Shown here: one piece after another, positions 33,588 through 41,303 of the stretch
Numbering within the stretch: the first letter of the stretch is position 1
How the letters are laid out: each line of letters begins with the position of its first letter
DNA from: Gemmataceae bacterium
GTDB lineage: Bacteria > Planctomycetota > Planctomycetia > Gemmatales > Gemmataceae
Length of the DNA: 64,000 nucleotides
Assembly (NCBI GenBank): GCA_019636445.1
Contig: JAHBXO010000015.1
Coordinates: 52,662-116,661 of the forward strand
Direction of reading: 5' to 3'
Notes under the pieces: model-generated
What the model was told of the DNA's origin: nothing
Databases searched by the model: none
Seen by the model: the letters and a program-made list of their open reading frames with translations, nothing else
Position numbers and translations under genes: made by a program

Positions 33588-35207
33588 GTGCCCGGCGACC
33601 CGTTCAAGAGCGTTACGCCCGGCCAGCGGCTGGAGGTCCCGGCGGCGGCATACAACGCGTTCCTCGAGGCGGCCCGGTTCGCCCGCGGCCGGCTGCACGA
33701 GACCGACCGCGACGAGGCCGACCTGTTCCGCCAGACGGGCATCGTGAAGGTGCGGAACACGACCGGCGTGGCGCTCTCTCGGTTCGCGGTCCTGGCACTG
33801 TCCGACCCGATCGTCGGGCCGCTGGACAACCTGACGGAGTTCCAGACCCGCGTTACGTTCGACGGGGTGGTACCCGCCGACCCGCCGGCCGTCGGCCGGT
33901 ACGCCGTCCTGCTCGACCCCCTCGACGCCGGAGCCATCGGCCGGGGCGTCGTCGCCGGCGTGACGCCGGTGCGGCTGGCGGTCGATCCCCTCCACCTCTA
34001 CGAGTTCGCCGAGGTCGGGCCGGGCGGCACGCAGTCGCTCCGCAACGCGCCGGCGGGGTCCGCGCGGGTGCTGTGGGTCGAGGAGACCGGGTCGGTTGAG
34101 CGGTGGGCCGTCGTGCGGCTGGGGGACGGGGAGGATCACGTCCGGTTCCGGCTGACCGGGTCGCTACCTCGGTGCGGTTCTGCGCCGGCGACGTTGGTCG
34201 TGTACCGTGACGGCAAGTGGTGCCCCGTCGAGGCGACGATCACCGTCCACGACGCGGTCGGCGTCGTCTGCCCGGAGCTCTGCAAGGCGACGGGCTCGTC
34301 CGGGAGCGGCTGCGGCTGCCCGCCGGCGACCTCGGTCGCGGCCGGCACTTATGGGGTCGCCAAGTACTACGCGGACAGCCGCAAGTGGGAAGTCCTGGCC
34401 CTCGGCGAGGGGTGCTGCGATTCCTCGTCGTCGGGATCCTCTTCGGATTCGTCGTCCGGCTCCTCGTCCGGTTCGTCGTCGGGTTCCTCCTCGGGCAGTT
34501 CCTCCGGCAGCTCGGGAAGCGGGTCGTCGAGCGGCGCGCCCGTCGTCACGGTCACCGAGACCGACGTCCGCTGCGAGGCCGGTAATCTCAACGTCTACAC
34601 GCGGACGAGCACGCTCCGGATCGAGAACGGCGCGCTGACCAAAGAAGAAGGAGCGTGGCTCTTCAGCCACCCGGCCGGGTGCTGTTGCTGCGACGGTTGC
34701 ACCAGCGGTTCGAGCAGCGGCTCGTCCGGCAGTTCGTCCGGCTGGTCGTCGAGCGGCGACGACAGCAGTTCGTCGCTCCCGCCGAGCAGTAGCGGCGACG
34801 GCTCGTCCTCGGGCGGCCCCGTCCCCTCGTCGAGCGCCGTGGACGACGGGTCTTCGGGCGTGACCCACTCCTCGAGCGCGATCGACACGTCGAGCGGGCC
34901 GAGCGGGAGCGCGGACGAGTCCTCCTCCAGCGGCCCGCTCCCGTCGTCGAGCGCGGCGGACGACACGTCTTCGTGGGTCGTCCACTCGTCCAGCGGAATT
35001 GATCTGCCGACCTCTAGCACCGTGGACACTTCGAGCGGCATTGGTGACACGTCGTCCGGTGCGGTCGATGCGTCTTCGGGCAGCAGCGGATCATCCTCGG
35101 GGTCGAGCGGCAGTTCCTCGAACGGGAGCAGCGGAAGTGACGGCGGATCGGGATCGTCCTCGGGCGACGGGCCGCCGGTTCCTTCATCGAGCGTGGTGGA
35201 GGTCTGA
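33588..35207 (+). CDS. Ser/Gly-rich repeat protein, fibre- or adhesin-like
   Basis: 539 residues from GTG 33588. The N-terminal ~280 residues are a structured domain with several cysteines (VVCPELCKATGSSGSGCGCP). Then come an SSSG repeat block (~278-315), a small cysteine-rich domain (VTETDVRCEAGNLNVYTRTS ... PAGCCCCDGCTS, ~320-370), and ~170 residues almost entirely of Ser, Gly, Asp and Pro with recurring PSSSAVDD / HSSSAID units. No signal peptide. Known analogues are phage tail fibres and serine-rich adhesins that become O-glycosylated; two glycosyltransferases follow directly. Confidence 0.65.
   Translation: MPGDPFKSVTPGQRLEVPAAAYNAFLEAARFARGRLHETDRDEADLFRQTGIVKVRNTTGVALSRFAVLALSDPIVGPLDNLTEFQTRVTFDGVVPADPPAVGRYAVLLDPLDAGAIGRGVVAGVTPVRLAVDPLHLYEFAEVGPGGTQSLRNAPAGSARVLWVEETGSVERWAVVRLGDGEDHVRFRLTGSLPRCGSAPATLVVYRDGKWCPVEATITVHDAVGVVCPELCKATGSSGSGCGCPPATSVAAGTYGVAKYYADSRKWEVLALGEGCCDSSSSGSSSDSSSGSSSGSSSGSSSGSSSGSSGSGSSSGAPVVTVTETDVRCEAGNLNVYTRTSTLRIENGALTKEEGAWLFSHPAGCCCCDGCTSGSSSGSSGSSSGWSSSGDDSSSSLPPSSSGDGSSSGGPVPSSSAVDDGSSGVTHSSSAIDTSSGPSGSADESSSSGPLPSSSAADDTSSWVVHSSSGIDLPTSSTVDTSSGIGDTSSGAVDASSGSSGSSSGSSGSSSNGSSGSDGGSGSSSGDGPPVPSSSVVEV
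34420..35190 (+). repeat. Low-complexity TCG/AGC-G repeats encoding Ser-Gly blocks
   Basis: Imperfect short tandem units encode SSSG and the longer unit PSSSAxDD...HSSSxID, interrupted by the cysteine-rich segment around 34545-34700. Such tracts change length easily by slippage or recombination. Confidence 0.75.
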
Positions 35208-35212
35208 ACGCG

Positions 35213-36277
35213 ATGCGCGTCTTCCTGATCGGCTACCCCGGCGAGATGGGCGGGGCCAACACCGAAGCCTGGCACACGGTCAAACTGTGGCGGCGCTACG
35301 GGGTTGAGGTCCACCTGATTCCGACGTGGGCCGCGAACGACCGCTGGCGGTCGCGGCTCGACGCACTGGGTTGCAGGACCCACCAGGTTCGTCCCGAGGA
35401 TGTGGAGCGCGTCCCCGGCCTGGCGGGTACGCCGGTGGTCTCGTTCTGCAACGCCGAGTTCATGACGCACGCCCACCGCTTCCGCGCGCTGGGTTGCCCC
35501 GTCGTGTGGGTCAACTGCATGACCTTCCTCTTCGAGCACGAGCGGCGGTTCTTCGCAACGCACGGGCCGGCCGACGCGATGGTCTACCAGTCCGAGTTCC
35601 AGCGCACCGAGATCGAGCCGAAGCTCGCGGAGTTCGGCTACGACCCGGCCAGCGGCCACCTGATCCGGGGCGCGTTCGACCTCGGCGAGTGGGACTTCCG
35701 CCCGCGCCCGCACGCGAAGGGCGAGCCGTTTTTTGTCGGCCGGGTCGCCCGCCCCGACGCCGACAAGTGGTCGAGCAACACCTGGCCGATCTACGAGCGC
35801 ATCCAGGTCCGCAACAAGCGGGCCCTCATGCTCGGGATGGACGATCGCACCCACGCGAAGCTCGGCAAGCCGCCGGCGTGGGCCGACTGCCTCAAGCCGA
35901 TGGCGATCACGGCGCAGCAGTTCTTCGCCACGCTGCACTGCCTGCTGCCCGTCAACGGCGGTGCCCGCGAGAACTGGCCCCGCGCCGGCCTCGAGGCGAT
36001 GGCCGCCGGCGTCCCGGTCGTGGCCCAGAACGACTGGGGCTGGCGGGAGATGCTCGACCACGGCGTGACCGGGTTCCTCGGCTCGTGCGACGAGGAACTC
36101 GCCCACTACGCCGCGACGCTCGCCTACGACGAGCCGTTGCGGCTCCAGATCACCCACGCCGCCCGCGAGCGGCTCGTCAACGAGTTCGCTAACCCGGACG
36201 TGATCTGGGCGGGGTGGCAACGGCTGTTCGCCGAGGTCAGCCGACGCACCGAACCGGCACTCGCGGAGGTCGCATGA
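35213..36277 (+). CDS. GT-B (GT4-like) glycosyltransferase
   Basis: 354 residues from ATG 35213 (GGAGG in the end of the fibre gene). N-terminal Rossmann part MRVFLIGYPGEMGGANTEAW; C-terminal sugar-nucleotide motif RENWPRAGLEAMAAGVPVVA, the E-x7-E region of GT4 enzymes. Cytoplasmic, no membrane segment. Overlaps the next gene by four bases. It probably transfers sugar to a phage protein, a phage DNA base or a host surface molecule. Its neighbour, the Ser-rich protein, is the most attractive acceptor. Confidence 0.8.
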   Translation: MRVFLIGYPGEMGGANTEAWHTVKLWRRYGVEVHLIPTWAANDRWRSRLDALGCRTHQVRPEDVERVPGLAGTPVVSFCNAEFMTHAHRFRALGCPVVWVNCMTFLFEHERRFFATHGPADAMVYQSEFQRTEIEPKLAEFGYDPASGHLIRGAFDLGEWDFRPRPHAKGEPFFVGRVARPDADKWSSNTWPIYERIQVRNKRALMLGMDDRTHAKLGKPPAWADCLKPMAITAQQFFATLHCLLPVNGGARENWPRAGLEAMAAGVPVVAQNDWGWREMLDHGVTGFLGSCDEELAHYAATLAYDEPLRLQITHAARERLVNEFANPDVIWAGWQRLFAEVSRRTEPALAEVA

Positions 36278-36780
36278 ACCCGTTCGCCACGCACATCCCT
36301 GTGCTGCTCGCCTGCCTCCGGCGCACGAGCGGCCCGATCCTGGAGTTCGGGTCCGGCTGGTTCAGCACGCCGATCTTGAACGCCTTCGCGGTGGGTCGCA
36401 TCGCCCGAACGGTCGAGGCCGACCCGCGCTGGTTCTCGGTCGTCGCCCCGGCCTGCACCCACCAGCCCGTAACGAAGCACGACCACCAGATCGTGTTCGT
36501 CCCCGACTACTCGCAGGCTCCGATCGACGACCACGACTGGTCGGTCGTCCTGATCGACCACGAGCCCCCGCAACGTCGCGGCGTCGATGTCAACCGACTC
36601 CACGGCAAGTGCCGGTTGCTCGTTGCCCACGACTCCCAGCACGACGCCTACGGCTACGGCCCCGCGTTCGAGCGGTTCAATTACCGCTACACGTTCGACC
36701 GCCTGATGCCGTGGACGACGGTCGTCAGCGACACCGACCCGCTCGACTGGCTCGATGAGGCCCTGCGCCCCCTGTGGTGA
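36274..36780 (+). CDS. Class I methyltransferase-like protein
   Basis: 168 residues from ATG 36274 (GGAGGTCGC upstream). GPILEFGSGWFSTPILNAFA resembles SAM motif I, followed by an acidic strand end (ARTVEADPRWF), and WSVVLIDHEPPQRRGVDVNR / CRLLVAHDSQHDAYGYGPAF resemble motifs IV-V of class I folds. Short for a complete enzyme. Sitting between two glycosyltransferases it may methylate a sugar or acceptor. Confidence 0.65.
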   Translation: MNPFATHIPVLLACLRRTSGPILEFGSGWFSTPILNAFAVGRIARTVEADPRWFSVVAPACTHQPVTKHDHQIVFVPDYSQAPIDDHDWSVVLIDHEPPQRRGVDVNRLHGKCRLLVAHDSQHDAYGYGPAFERFNYRYTFDRLMPWTTVVSDTDPLDWLDEALRPLW

Positions 36781-36785
36781 CCCCC

Positions 36786-38420
36786 ATGAAACTCGCCGCG
36801 CTGTGCTGCACCTACCGCCGCCCGCACCTGCTCGGGCAGTTGATCGAGTCGTTCCTGCGCCAGGACTACCCGCGCGAACTCCGCGAACTGGTCATCCTCG
36901 ACGACGCCGGTCAGTATGGGAACCAGACCGGCGACGGCTGGCGGCTGGTCTCGATCCCGGCCCGGTTCCGCACGCTCGGCGAGAAGCGCAACGCCTGCGC
37001 CGCGCTGGCGTCGCACGACGTCGAAGGGTTCCTCGTCGCGGACGACGACGACATCTACCTGCCGCACTGGTTTCGGACCCATGCCGAGGCGTTGCGGCGT
37101 GCCGAGTGGTCGCGCCCCGGTCTGGTGCTGCTCGAACACGGCAGCGGGCTCAAGGAGGTGGACACGGGCGGCCTCTACCACGGCGGGTGGGCATACCGAC
37201 GATCCGCGTTCGACCGGGTGCGCGGATACGCCGCGATGAACAACGGCGAGGATCAGGAGTTGGCCCACCGGCTGGCCGAGGCGAAGGTGATCGTCTCCGA
37301 CCCGTCCACGTTCGCGCCGCCGTTCTACCACTACCGCAACGACAGCGGCAGCTACCACCTCAGCTGGATGGGCGACCGCGGCTACGAGGAGTTGGGAAAC
37401 GTCAGCCACGAAGCGAAACCGGTGATTCAGATCGGCTGGCCGCGCGATTTCACCGCAGTGCCGGTCGTGCGCCGCTTCGCGTTCGGATTGCCCGTCTCGG
37501 GACGTGACGGCAAGATGCCGGTCGAGCTGATCGGACCCGTCACCGCCCCCGGTCGCAACGGCCCGACGAACGGGATGTACGCGCTCCAGAAGGCGCTGCG
37601 GAAGCGAATCAACGACGGCCTCGACTGGCTGTCCATCAAGTCGCTCCCGGTGAGCCGGGGCGCGATGCCGTGGTTCTGGCACTGGGACGACCGGCGGTAC
37701 GCCGTCTGGTGGGACTCGGAAGGGCTGCCGTTCGTGCAGGGCCCGAACATGCTCTTCACGCACTCCGGCACGCCGCGCATCGATGCCGAGGAGTGCGGGC
37801 TACTCGACGCAGCGAACTGCCGGGCGATGTTCTGCCACAGCGAGTGGTATCGCGACCTGATCGCCAGGCACCGCGGGCCGGCAAACCAGTCGCCGATCGT
37901 ACTTTGGCCGTACCCCATCGCCCCGTGGCCCGGCGAACCGCTCCCGGACGAGTACGACCTGCTCATCTACGGCAAGAACGGCCACCGCCCGCAGTTGCTC
38001 GAACACCTGGCCGAGTTGTTCCCGCGGCACGTTCAGATCCACTACGGCCGCTACCACCGCGAAGAGTTGTTCGAGGCCGCGCGGCGGGCGCGGGCCTGCG
38101 CCTACCTGGCCGACGACGACCACGGCCCGCTCGCGCTGCAGGAGATCCTGCTCGCCGGCTGCCCGGTCGTCGGAGTCCGCACTGGTGCGGTGTTCGTGCG
38201 GGCGGGCACCACGGGCGCCTTGGTTGATCGACTGCCGCCAGGCGCGAAGTGTGTCGCGAACGACCACGACGTAGCCGTCCTGGATGGGTTCATCAAATGT
38301 GTCAGCCGTGCGATGGAGATGGACCGTCGATCAGTCCGTGCCGCCGCGGCCGACGAGTTCAGCACCGAACTAATCGTCGATCGGGTGGTCACGGCTCTGG
38401 AGCTGGCGCGGGTGGCCTGA
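36786..38420 (+). CDS. Two-domain glycosyltransferase (GT2 plus GT-B-like)
   Basis: 544 residues from ATG 36786. The N-terminal GT-A domain (~1-230) opens LAALCCTYRRPHLLGQLIES, has a nucleotide-metal DXD-like VADDDDIYLPHW, and GGWAYRRSAFDRV and NNGEDQELAHRLAE typical of GT2. The second half (~255-540) is a GT-B-like module with IYGKNGHRPQLLEHLAELF and the C-terminal ALQEILLAGCPVVGVRTGAV. Two transferases in one chain suggest stepwise addition of two sugars. Last gene of the prophage; no good terminator seen after it. Confidence 0.8.
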   Translation: MKLAALCCTYRRPHLLGQLIESFLRQDYPRELRELVILDDAGQYGNQTGDGWRLVSIPARFRTLGEKRNACAALASHDVEGFLVADDDDIYLPHWFRTHAEALRRAEWSRPGLVLLEHGSGLKEVDTGGLYHGGWAYRRSAFDRVRGYAAMNNGEDQELAHRLAEAKVIVSDPSTFAPPFYHYRNDSGSYHLSWMGDRGYEELGNVSHEAKPVIQIGWPRDFTAVPVVRRFAFGLPVSGRDGKMPVELIGPVTAPGRNGPTNGMYALQKALRKRINDGLDWLSIKSLPVSRGAMPWFWHWDDRRYAVWWDSEGLPFVQGPNMLFTHSGTPRIDAEECGLLDAANCRAMFCHSEWYRDLIARHRGPANQSPIVLWPYPIAPWPGEPLPDEYDLLIYGKNGHRPQLLEHLAELFPRHVQIHYGRYHREELFEAARRARACAYLADDDHGPLALQEILLAGCPVVGVRTGAVFVRAGTTGALVDRLPPGAKCVANDHDVAVLDGFIKCVSRAMEMDRRSVRAAAADEFSTELIVDRVVTALELARVA

Positions 38421-38705
38421 GTCGGCGACGCCAAACGAGCCCGCGGCCGCTCACTCCTGAGACGCAGCCTTGATCTGGGACAGGATGCAGCAGACACCCT
38501 GAATCGCTTTCCGCACGCCGTCGTTGTGATGGAACGGCACCTCCAACGCGACCCGCCACAGACAGTTGGCTTCCTTCACCAGATCGAACGCGCGGGTTAC
38601 GCGCTCCACTGCGTCAACTATGAAGGGGAGATCGTCCCGACCGACTCGGCCACGATCCTCGCCCAGCCACAGGAACATTGGACACTGTGGCTCTCGCGGC
38701 GTTGA
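38421..38705 (+). pseudogene. Start-less coding remnant at the prophage right edge
   Basis: Immediately after the glycosyltransferase stop, the same frame stays open for 94 codons and reads like real protein (AVVVMERHLQRDPPQTVGFL, HQIERAGYALHCVNYEGEIV, PTDSATILAQPQEHWTLWLS), ending TGA at 38703. The first ATG (38529) would give only 58 residues and has no ribosome site. The reading has higher third-position GC than the opposing minus-strand ORF. It looks like the 3' end of a gene cut by prophage insertion, or the end of a decayed phage gene. Family not recognised. Confidence 0.4.
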
Positions 38706-38713
38706 TCAACAGA

Positions 38714-39610
38714 ATGGTAATGTGGCAGCACTCGCCACGACCCAAATGGGCAGGAATCATGGGCGCGTTGTTCGATCCCGCACTGGCGAAAATGGAGGCG
38801 GGCACTCCGGTGTTCGGCCCCGTTTCGTTTCAAGGCTACTTGCTTGAGAATGGGCTCGCGGGCAAGAACACCGCGCAGCACATCTCGGTTGATAGTATGC
38901 GCAGCCTCGCCCCAGAACTGCATGCGGCACGAACGATGGTTTTCCGGCTGGGCTCCCCCGGCGGCGAGCGGCACACGCACTTTAGCTTGGCGCGGTGCGT
39001 GAGTGGGTGGGGGGATTACTTTCTTCTTGATCAAGAGGTCTTCGCCGAGGCAAAGCCGCAACTATTCATTCCTCCTGTGTCATTGCGGCAGCTTTTTGCA
39101 TTCACCCTGCTGCCAAAATTCACAGAGACATCTCTGGTCAACCTTGCGGTTGCGTCCGGGCTCCTGTCGCACGTCCTCAAGCTCGATGATCCGGCGATGC
39201 CTTCGGCACCGGCAACCGGGCAGGGAACGTACTCGTTCACCTTCACCCCCCACGAACAGCTCGACGTGGCCTGGTTTCACTCGAAAGGACAGGTCGAGAT
39301 CGACGCAGCGATCATCGCGAAGCGGGGCGGTGAGGAAACGCTCTTCGTCGTTGAGGCCAAGGTGGGAGATGAACTGGATTCGCTCGCCAAACACATGCTT
39401 CTGTATCCTGCCTTGGCGCTTCGGGATGGGATACCTGAATACATGCCTCTTGTGCCGGTCTACATCCGAGTGCTGCGACGCCAGGAGGGATTACACTTTT
39501 ACATTGCCGAGTGTTCTCTGACGCGCACGCCCGGCGGCGTGGCGTCGATAGCGGGCCTCGTGCCAAAGCTCGTGAGCCACCATGTCTTGCTGGGATTCAA
39601 TCGCGCCTAA
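38714..39610 (+). CDS. PD-(D/E)xK nuclease-like protein (restriction enzyme candidate)
   Basis: 298 residues from ATG 38714; TTG 38678 (AGGAACA before it) or ATG 38759 are alternatives. The catalytic core is visible near residues 200-225: QVEIDAAIIAKRGGEETLFV then VEAKVGDELDSL, i.e. acidic residue ... E-A-K as in PD-(D/E)xK nucleases. The N-terminal ~180 residues probably recognise DNA. It resembles proteins annotated with DUF6997-type domains, an identification I am not sure of. It converges on and overlaps by four bases the methyltransferase gene on the other strand. Lower GC than the prophage. Confidence 0.65.
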   Translation: MVMWQHSPRPKWAGIMGALFDPALAKMEAGTPVFGPVSFQGYLLENGLAGKNTAQHISVDSMRSLAPELHAARTMVFRLGSPGGERHTHFSLARCVSGWGDYFLLDQEVFAEAKPQLFIPPVSLRQLFAFTLLPKFTETSLVNLAVASGLLSHVLKLDDPAMPSAPATGQGTYSFTFTPHEQLDVAWFHSKGQVEIDAAIIAKRGGEETLFVVEAKVGDELDSLAKHMLLYPALALRDGIPEYMPLVPVYIRVLRRQEGLHFYIAECSLTRTPGGVASIAGLVPKLVSHHVLLGFNRA

Positions 39611-41103
39611 CGCGTGGAGGTCTCTCCCTCTTCTTGACCGTTGCTGACTGCCTCCGACTTGCCCCGCACCAAACGGTGCCCCTTTAGGGCAAAGCCCCGT
39701 TCTGCCAGACGCCTTGCCCACCCAGCGCGTGTTCCGATTCCACTGGGATCGTTCAGTAGCCCGTTTTTCTCCTCTTGAGCAGTCAAGTTGGCGAACTTGC
39801 CGTGAAGCGCGTGATCCTGGTGCAGGAACGTTTCTTTTCTGTGCAGTACCGGTGGGTTCTCGCTCTCCCCGTATTCGTAGCACTCCACCTGCCGGGTCCG
39901 GAGGTTCAACTTCACGCATCTCAGAAGGGCCGGGTGTGGGTCGCCCTCGAAGTCTGGGTAGACCAGATAGGACAATTTGCCGGTGCGCCGATGAATCTTG
40001 ATGATGTTCGCTCCCTCGACTTCACCGAGGTACGCCCGACCGCACCCTTCGTAAATCCGCAACAGCGGTTCCAATGAATCCAGCGCACTCCGGTGGACGT
40101 AGAGATCGTCTGGGAGGAGCTTGCCAACCGTAGCCCTTTTGCAAGCTTCGTCGATTGCGTTTGCATCCCCAGCCTTGAACAGCAACTCGTCGGCTGCGGC
40201 GCACGCTTTGGTGTACGCGCCGAAGAAGGCCTTCATGTCGCGTTGCAGCGAGAAGGGCAGAGCCGAAATCGGGGGACGCTTTCGGAAGCGGGCCAAGGCT
40301 GTGTAGACCAGGATGTCCTCGCGTCGCCTTTGGGCAATGGCCTCCCAAGATTCCGTGTCCGTGACCCGTTGAATTGCCGCGAACGCTCGCTTCAGCGATC
40401 CAAAACGCTCGACCACAGCCGCTGCACCGGGGAACTCGGTCGGGTCCGGTAGCCGTCCCAAACCGGCGATCACCTCCATCAGCGGTTCGAGCGCCTGCCT
40501 TGTCTCTTCCAAGCGCAACTCGGCGATCCGTCGGCGCGGAACGATTTCGCGCCGACGGAACCGGTTCGCCAGGAACAACTGGCGACGTGACTCATCCCGG
40601 AACAGGTAGAACGTGCCGATCCCAGCGGGGATGGCTTCCGTTTCCAACACCGACTCGAGGTAGGCCTTCAGTTCGTTTTGCTCGAAGTACTTCTGAAAGG
40701 TGTTGCGGTTGGTGAGCACCCCATCGCCGAATTCGACTGGGTCTTTTCCCCGTCCCGCAACAAGCACCTGAGCAGACACAGTCAAGAGCTGGCGGCAGAG
40801 ACTCCACGCTGCCTTTGTCGTCGCGGCTCGCTCCTCGGGGTTCTCGATGACGTTGATGACGTAACCAAGGTTCACGACGTCCGCATCCTGCTTTTGCGCT
40901 TCGGGACGAAACGCAGGATCCCAACCGCTGCAGGTCATACCAGCCGCAGTGAGCAACTCGAGGTCTTCCCCTCGACCGCACCCGTAGTCGAAGAAACTGA
41001 CACCAGCGGCAAGCAGGCCGTCGCGCAGCAGGCACTTCACGGGACGTGAGTAATCCCCGCGCCGAATCGCGGTCTTGTGTCGAAAAATGACTGCCTGTTC
41101 CAT
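39607..41103 (-). CDS. DNA phosphorothioation-associated putative methyltransferase
   Basis: 498 residues from the minus-strand ATG at 41103 (AAGGTG upstream); an ATG at 41139 adds 12 poorly supported residues. AVIFRHKTAIRRGDYSRPVK then VSFFDYGCGRGEDLELLTAA (SAM motif I), CSGWDPAFRPE, and VNLGYVINVIENPEERAATT match the family known as DNA phosphorothioation-associated methyltransferase (TIGR04096-type). The long C-terminal part carries DLYVHRSALDSLEPLLRIYE. It diverges from the DUF4007-led operon and shares a promoter region with it. Substrate unknown; association with sulfur-modification loci is established for the family. Confidence 0.85.
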   Translation of the reverse strand: MEQAVIFRHKTAIRRGDYSRPVKCLLRDGLLAAGVSFFDYGCGRGEDLELLTAAGMTCSGWDPAFRPEAQKQDADVVNLGYVINVIENPEERAATTKAAWSLCRQLLTVSAQVLVAGRGKDPVEFGDGVLTNRNTFQKYFEQNELKAYLESVLETEAIPAGIGTFYLFRDESRRQLFLANRFRRREIVPRRRIAELRLEETRQALEPLMEVIAGLGRLPDPTEFPGAAAVVERFGSLKRAFAAIQRVTDTESWEAIAQRRREDILVYTALARFRKRPPISALPFSLQRDMKAFFGAYTKACAAADELLFKAGDANAIDEACKRATVGKLLPDDLYVHRSALDSLEPLLRIYEGCGRAYLGEVEGANIIKIHRRTGKLSYLVYPDFEGDPHPALLRCVKLNLRTRQVECYEYGESENPPVLHRKETFLHQDHALHGKFANLTAQEEKNGLLNDPSGIGTRAGWARRLAERGFALKGHRLVRGKSEAVSNGQEEGETSTR

Positions 41104-41225
41104 ACTCGCGCCACTTTCACCTTGACCCGAAGAACGCATTCTGGAAGAGGATACCGCAGCATCGAACTGGTCGCTACGAGTCGGCCCGAAAACCCGTCAG
41201 CGCTAGCCAATCCTGCTGGGAGTGT

Positions 41226-41278
41226 CAAGCCTGATCGGGTACAATTCGGCGAAAGTTGTACCGTTCAGTTCAGGCTTG
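41226..41278. promoter_or_regulatory. Nested dyad in the divergent promoter of the BREX4-like locus
   Basis: Outer arms CAAGCCTGA (41226-41234) / TCAGGCTTG (41270-41278) enclose inner arms GGTACAA (41238-41244) / TTGTACC (41256-41262), all perfect. The dyad lies 25 bases before the DUF4007 start and 122 bases from the divergent methyltransferase start, where a repressor could control both directions. The same bases could also fold in RNA. Confidence 0.6.
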
Positions 41279-41303
41279 CGGGTTCTGGCGAAGGGGAGCG
41301 TGG

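Larger units (their letters stand above)
5500..38420 (+). mobile_element. Siphovirus-like prophage integrated by a serine recombinase
   Basis: Gene order is recombinase, LexA-type repressor, replication, terminase, portal, protease/capsid, connectors, tail tube, chaperones, tape measure, fibre, glycosyltransferases. This is the classic synteny of a long-tailed phage with HK97-fold capsid. The left edge lies between the defence gene ending at 5490 and the first phage gene at 5713; the right edge lies near the end of the last glycosyltransferase at 38420. I found no convincing direct repeat between the two edges, which fits a serine integrase with a very short core but leaves the boundaries approximate. 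No obvious endolysin or holin was recognised, so lysis genes may be atypical or missing. Confidence 0.85.

Noticed and set aside
34420..35190. CRISPR-like or DGR-like repeats
   Set aside because: The repeats are in-frame Ser-Gly codon repeats within one gene, without spacers of constant length; no cas gene or reverse transcriptase is in the window.
34595..36220. 541-codon minus-strand frame
   Set aside because: Antisense to the Ser-rich protein and the glycosyltransferase; its acidic Asp/Glu-Pro repeats are simply the complement of Ser codons.
38451..38678. 75-codon minus-strand frame with an ATG
   Set aside because: The plus-strand reading of the same bases has stronger third-position GC bias and a more natural protein, so the minus frame is probably its shadow. 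The choice is not certain.
5491..38705. Direct repeats marking attL/attR of the prophage
   Set aside because: I compared both edges by eye and found only short chance matches such as CTCAGGAG in opposite orientation; no attachment core can be claimed.
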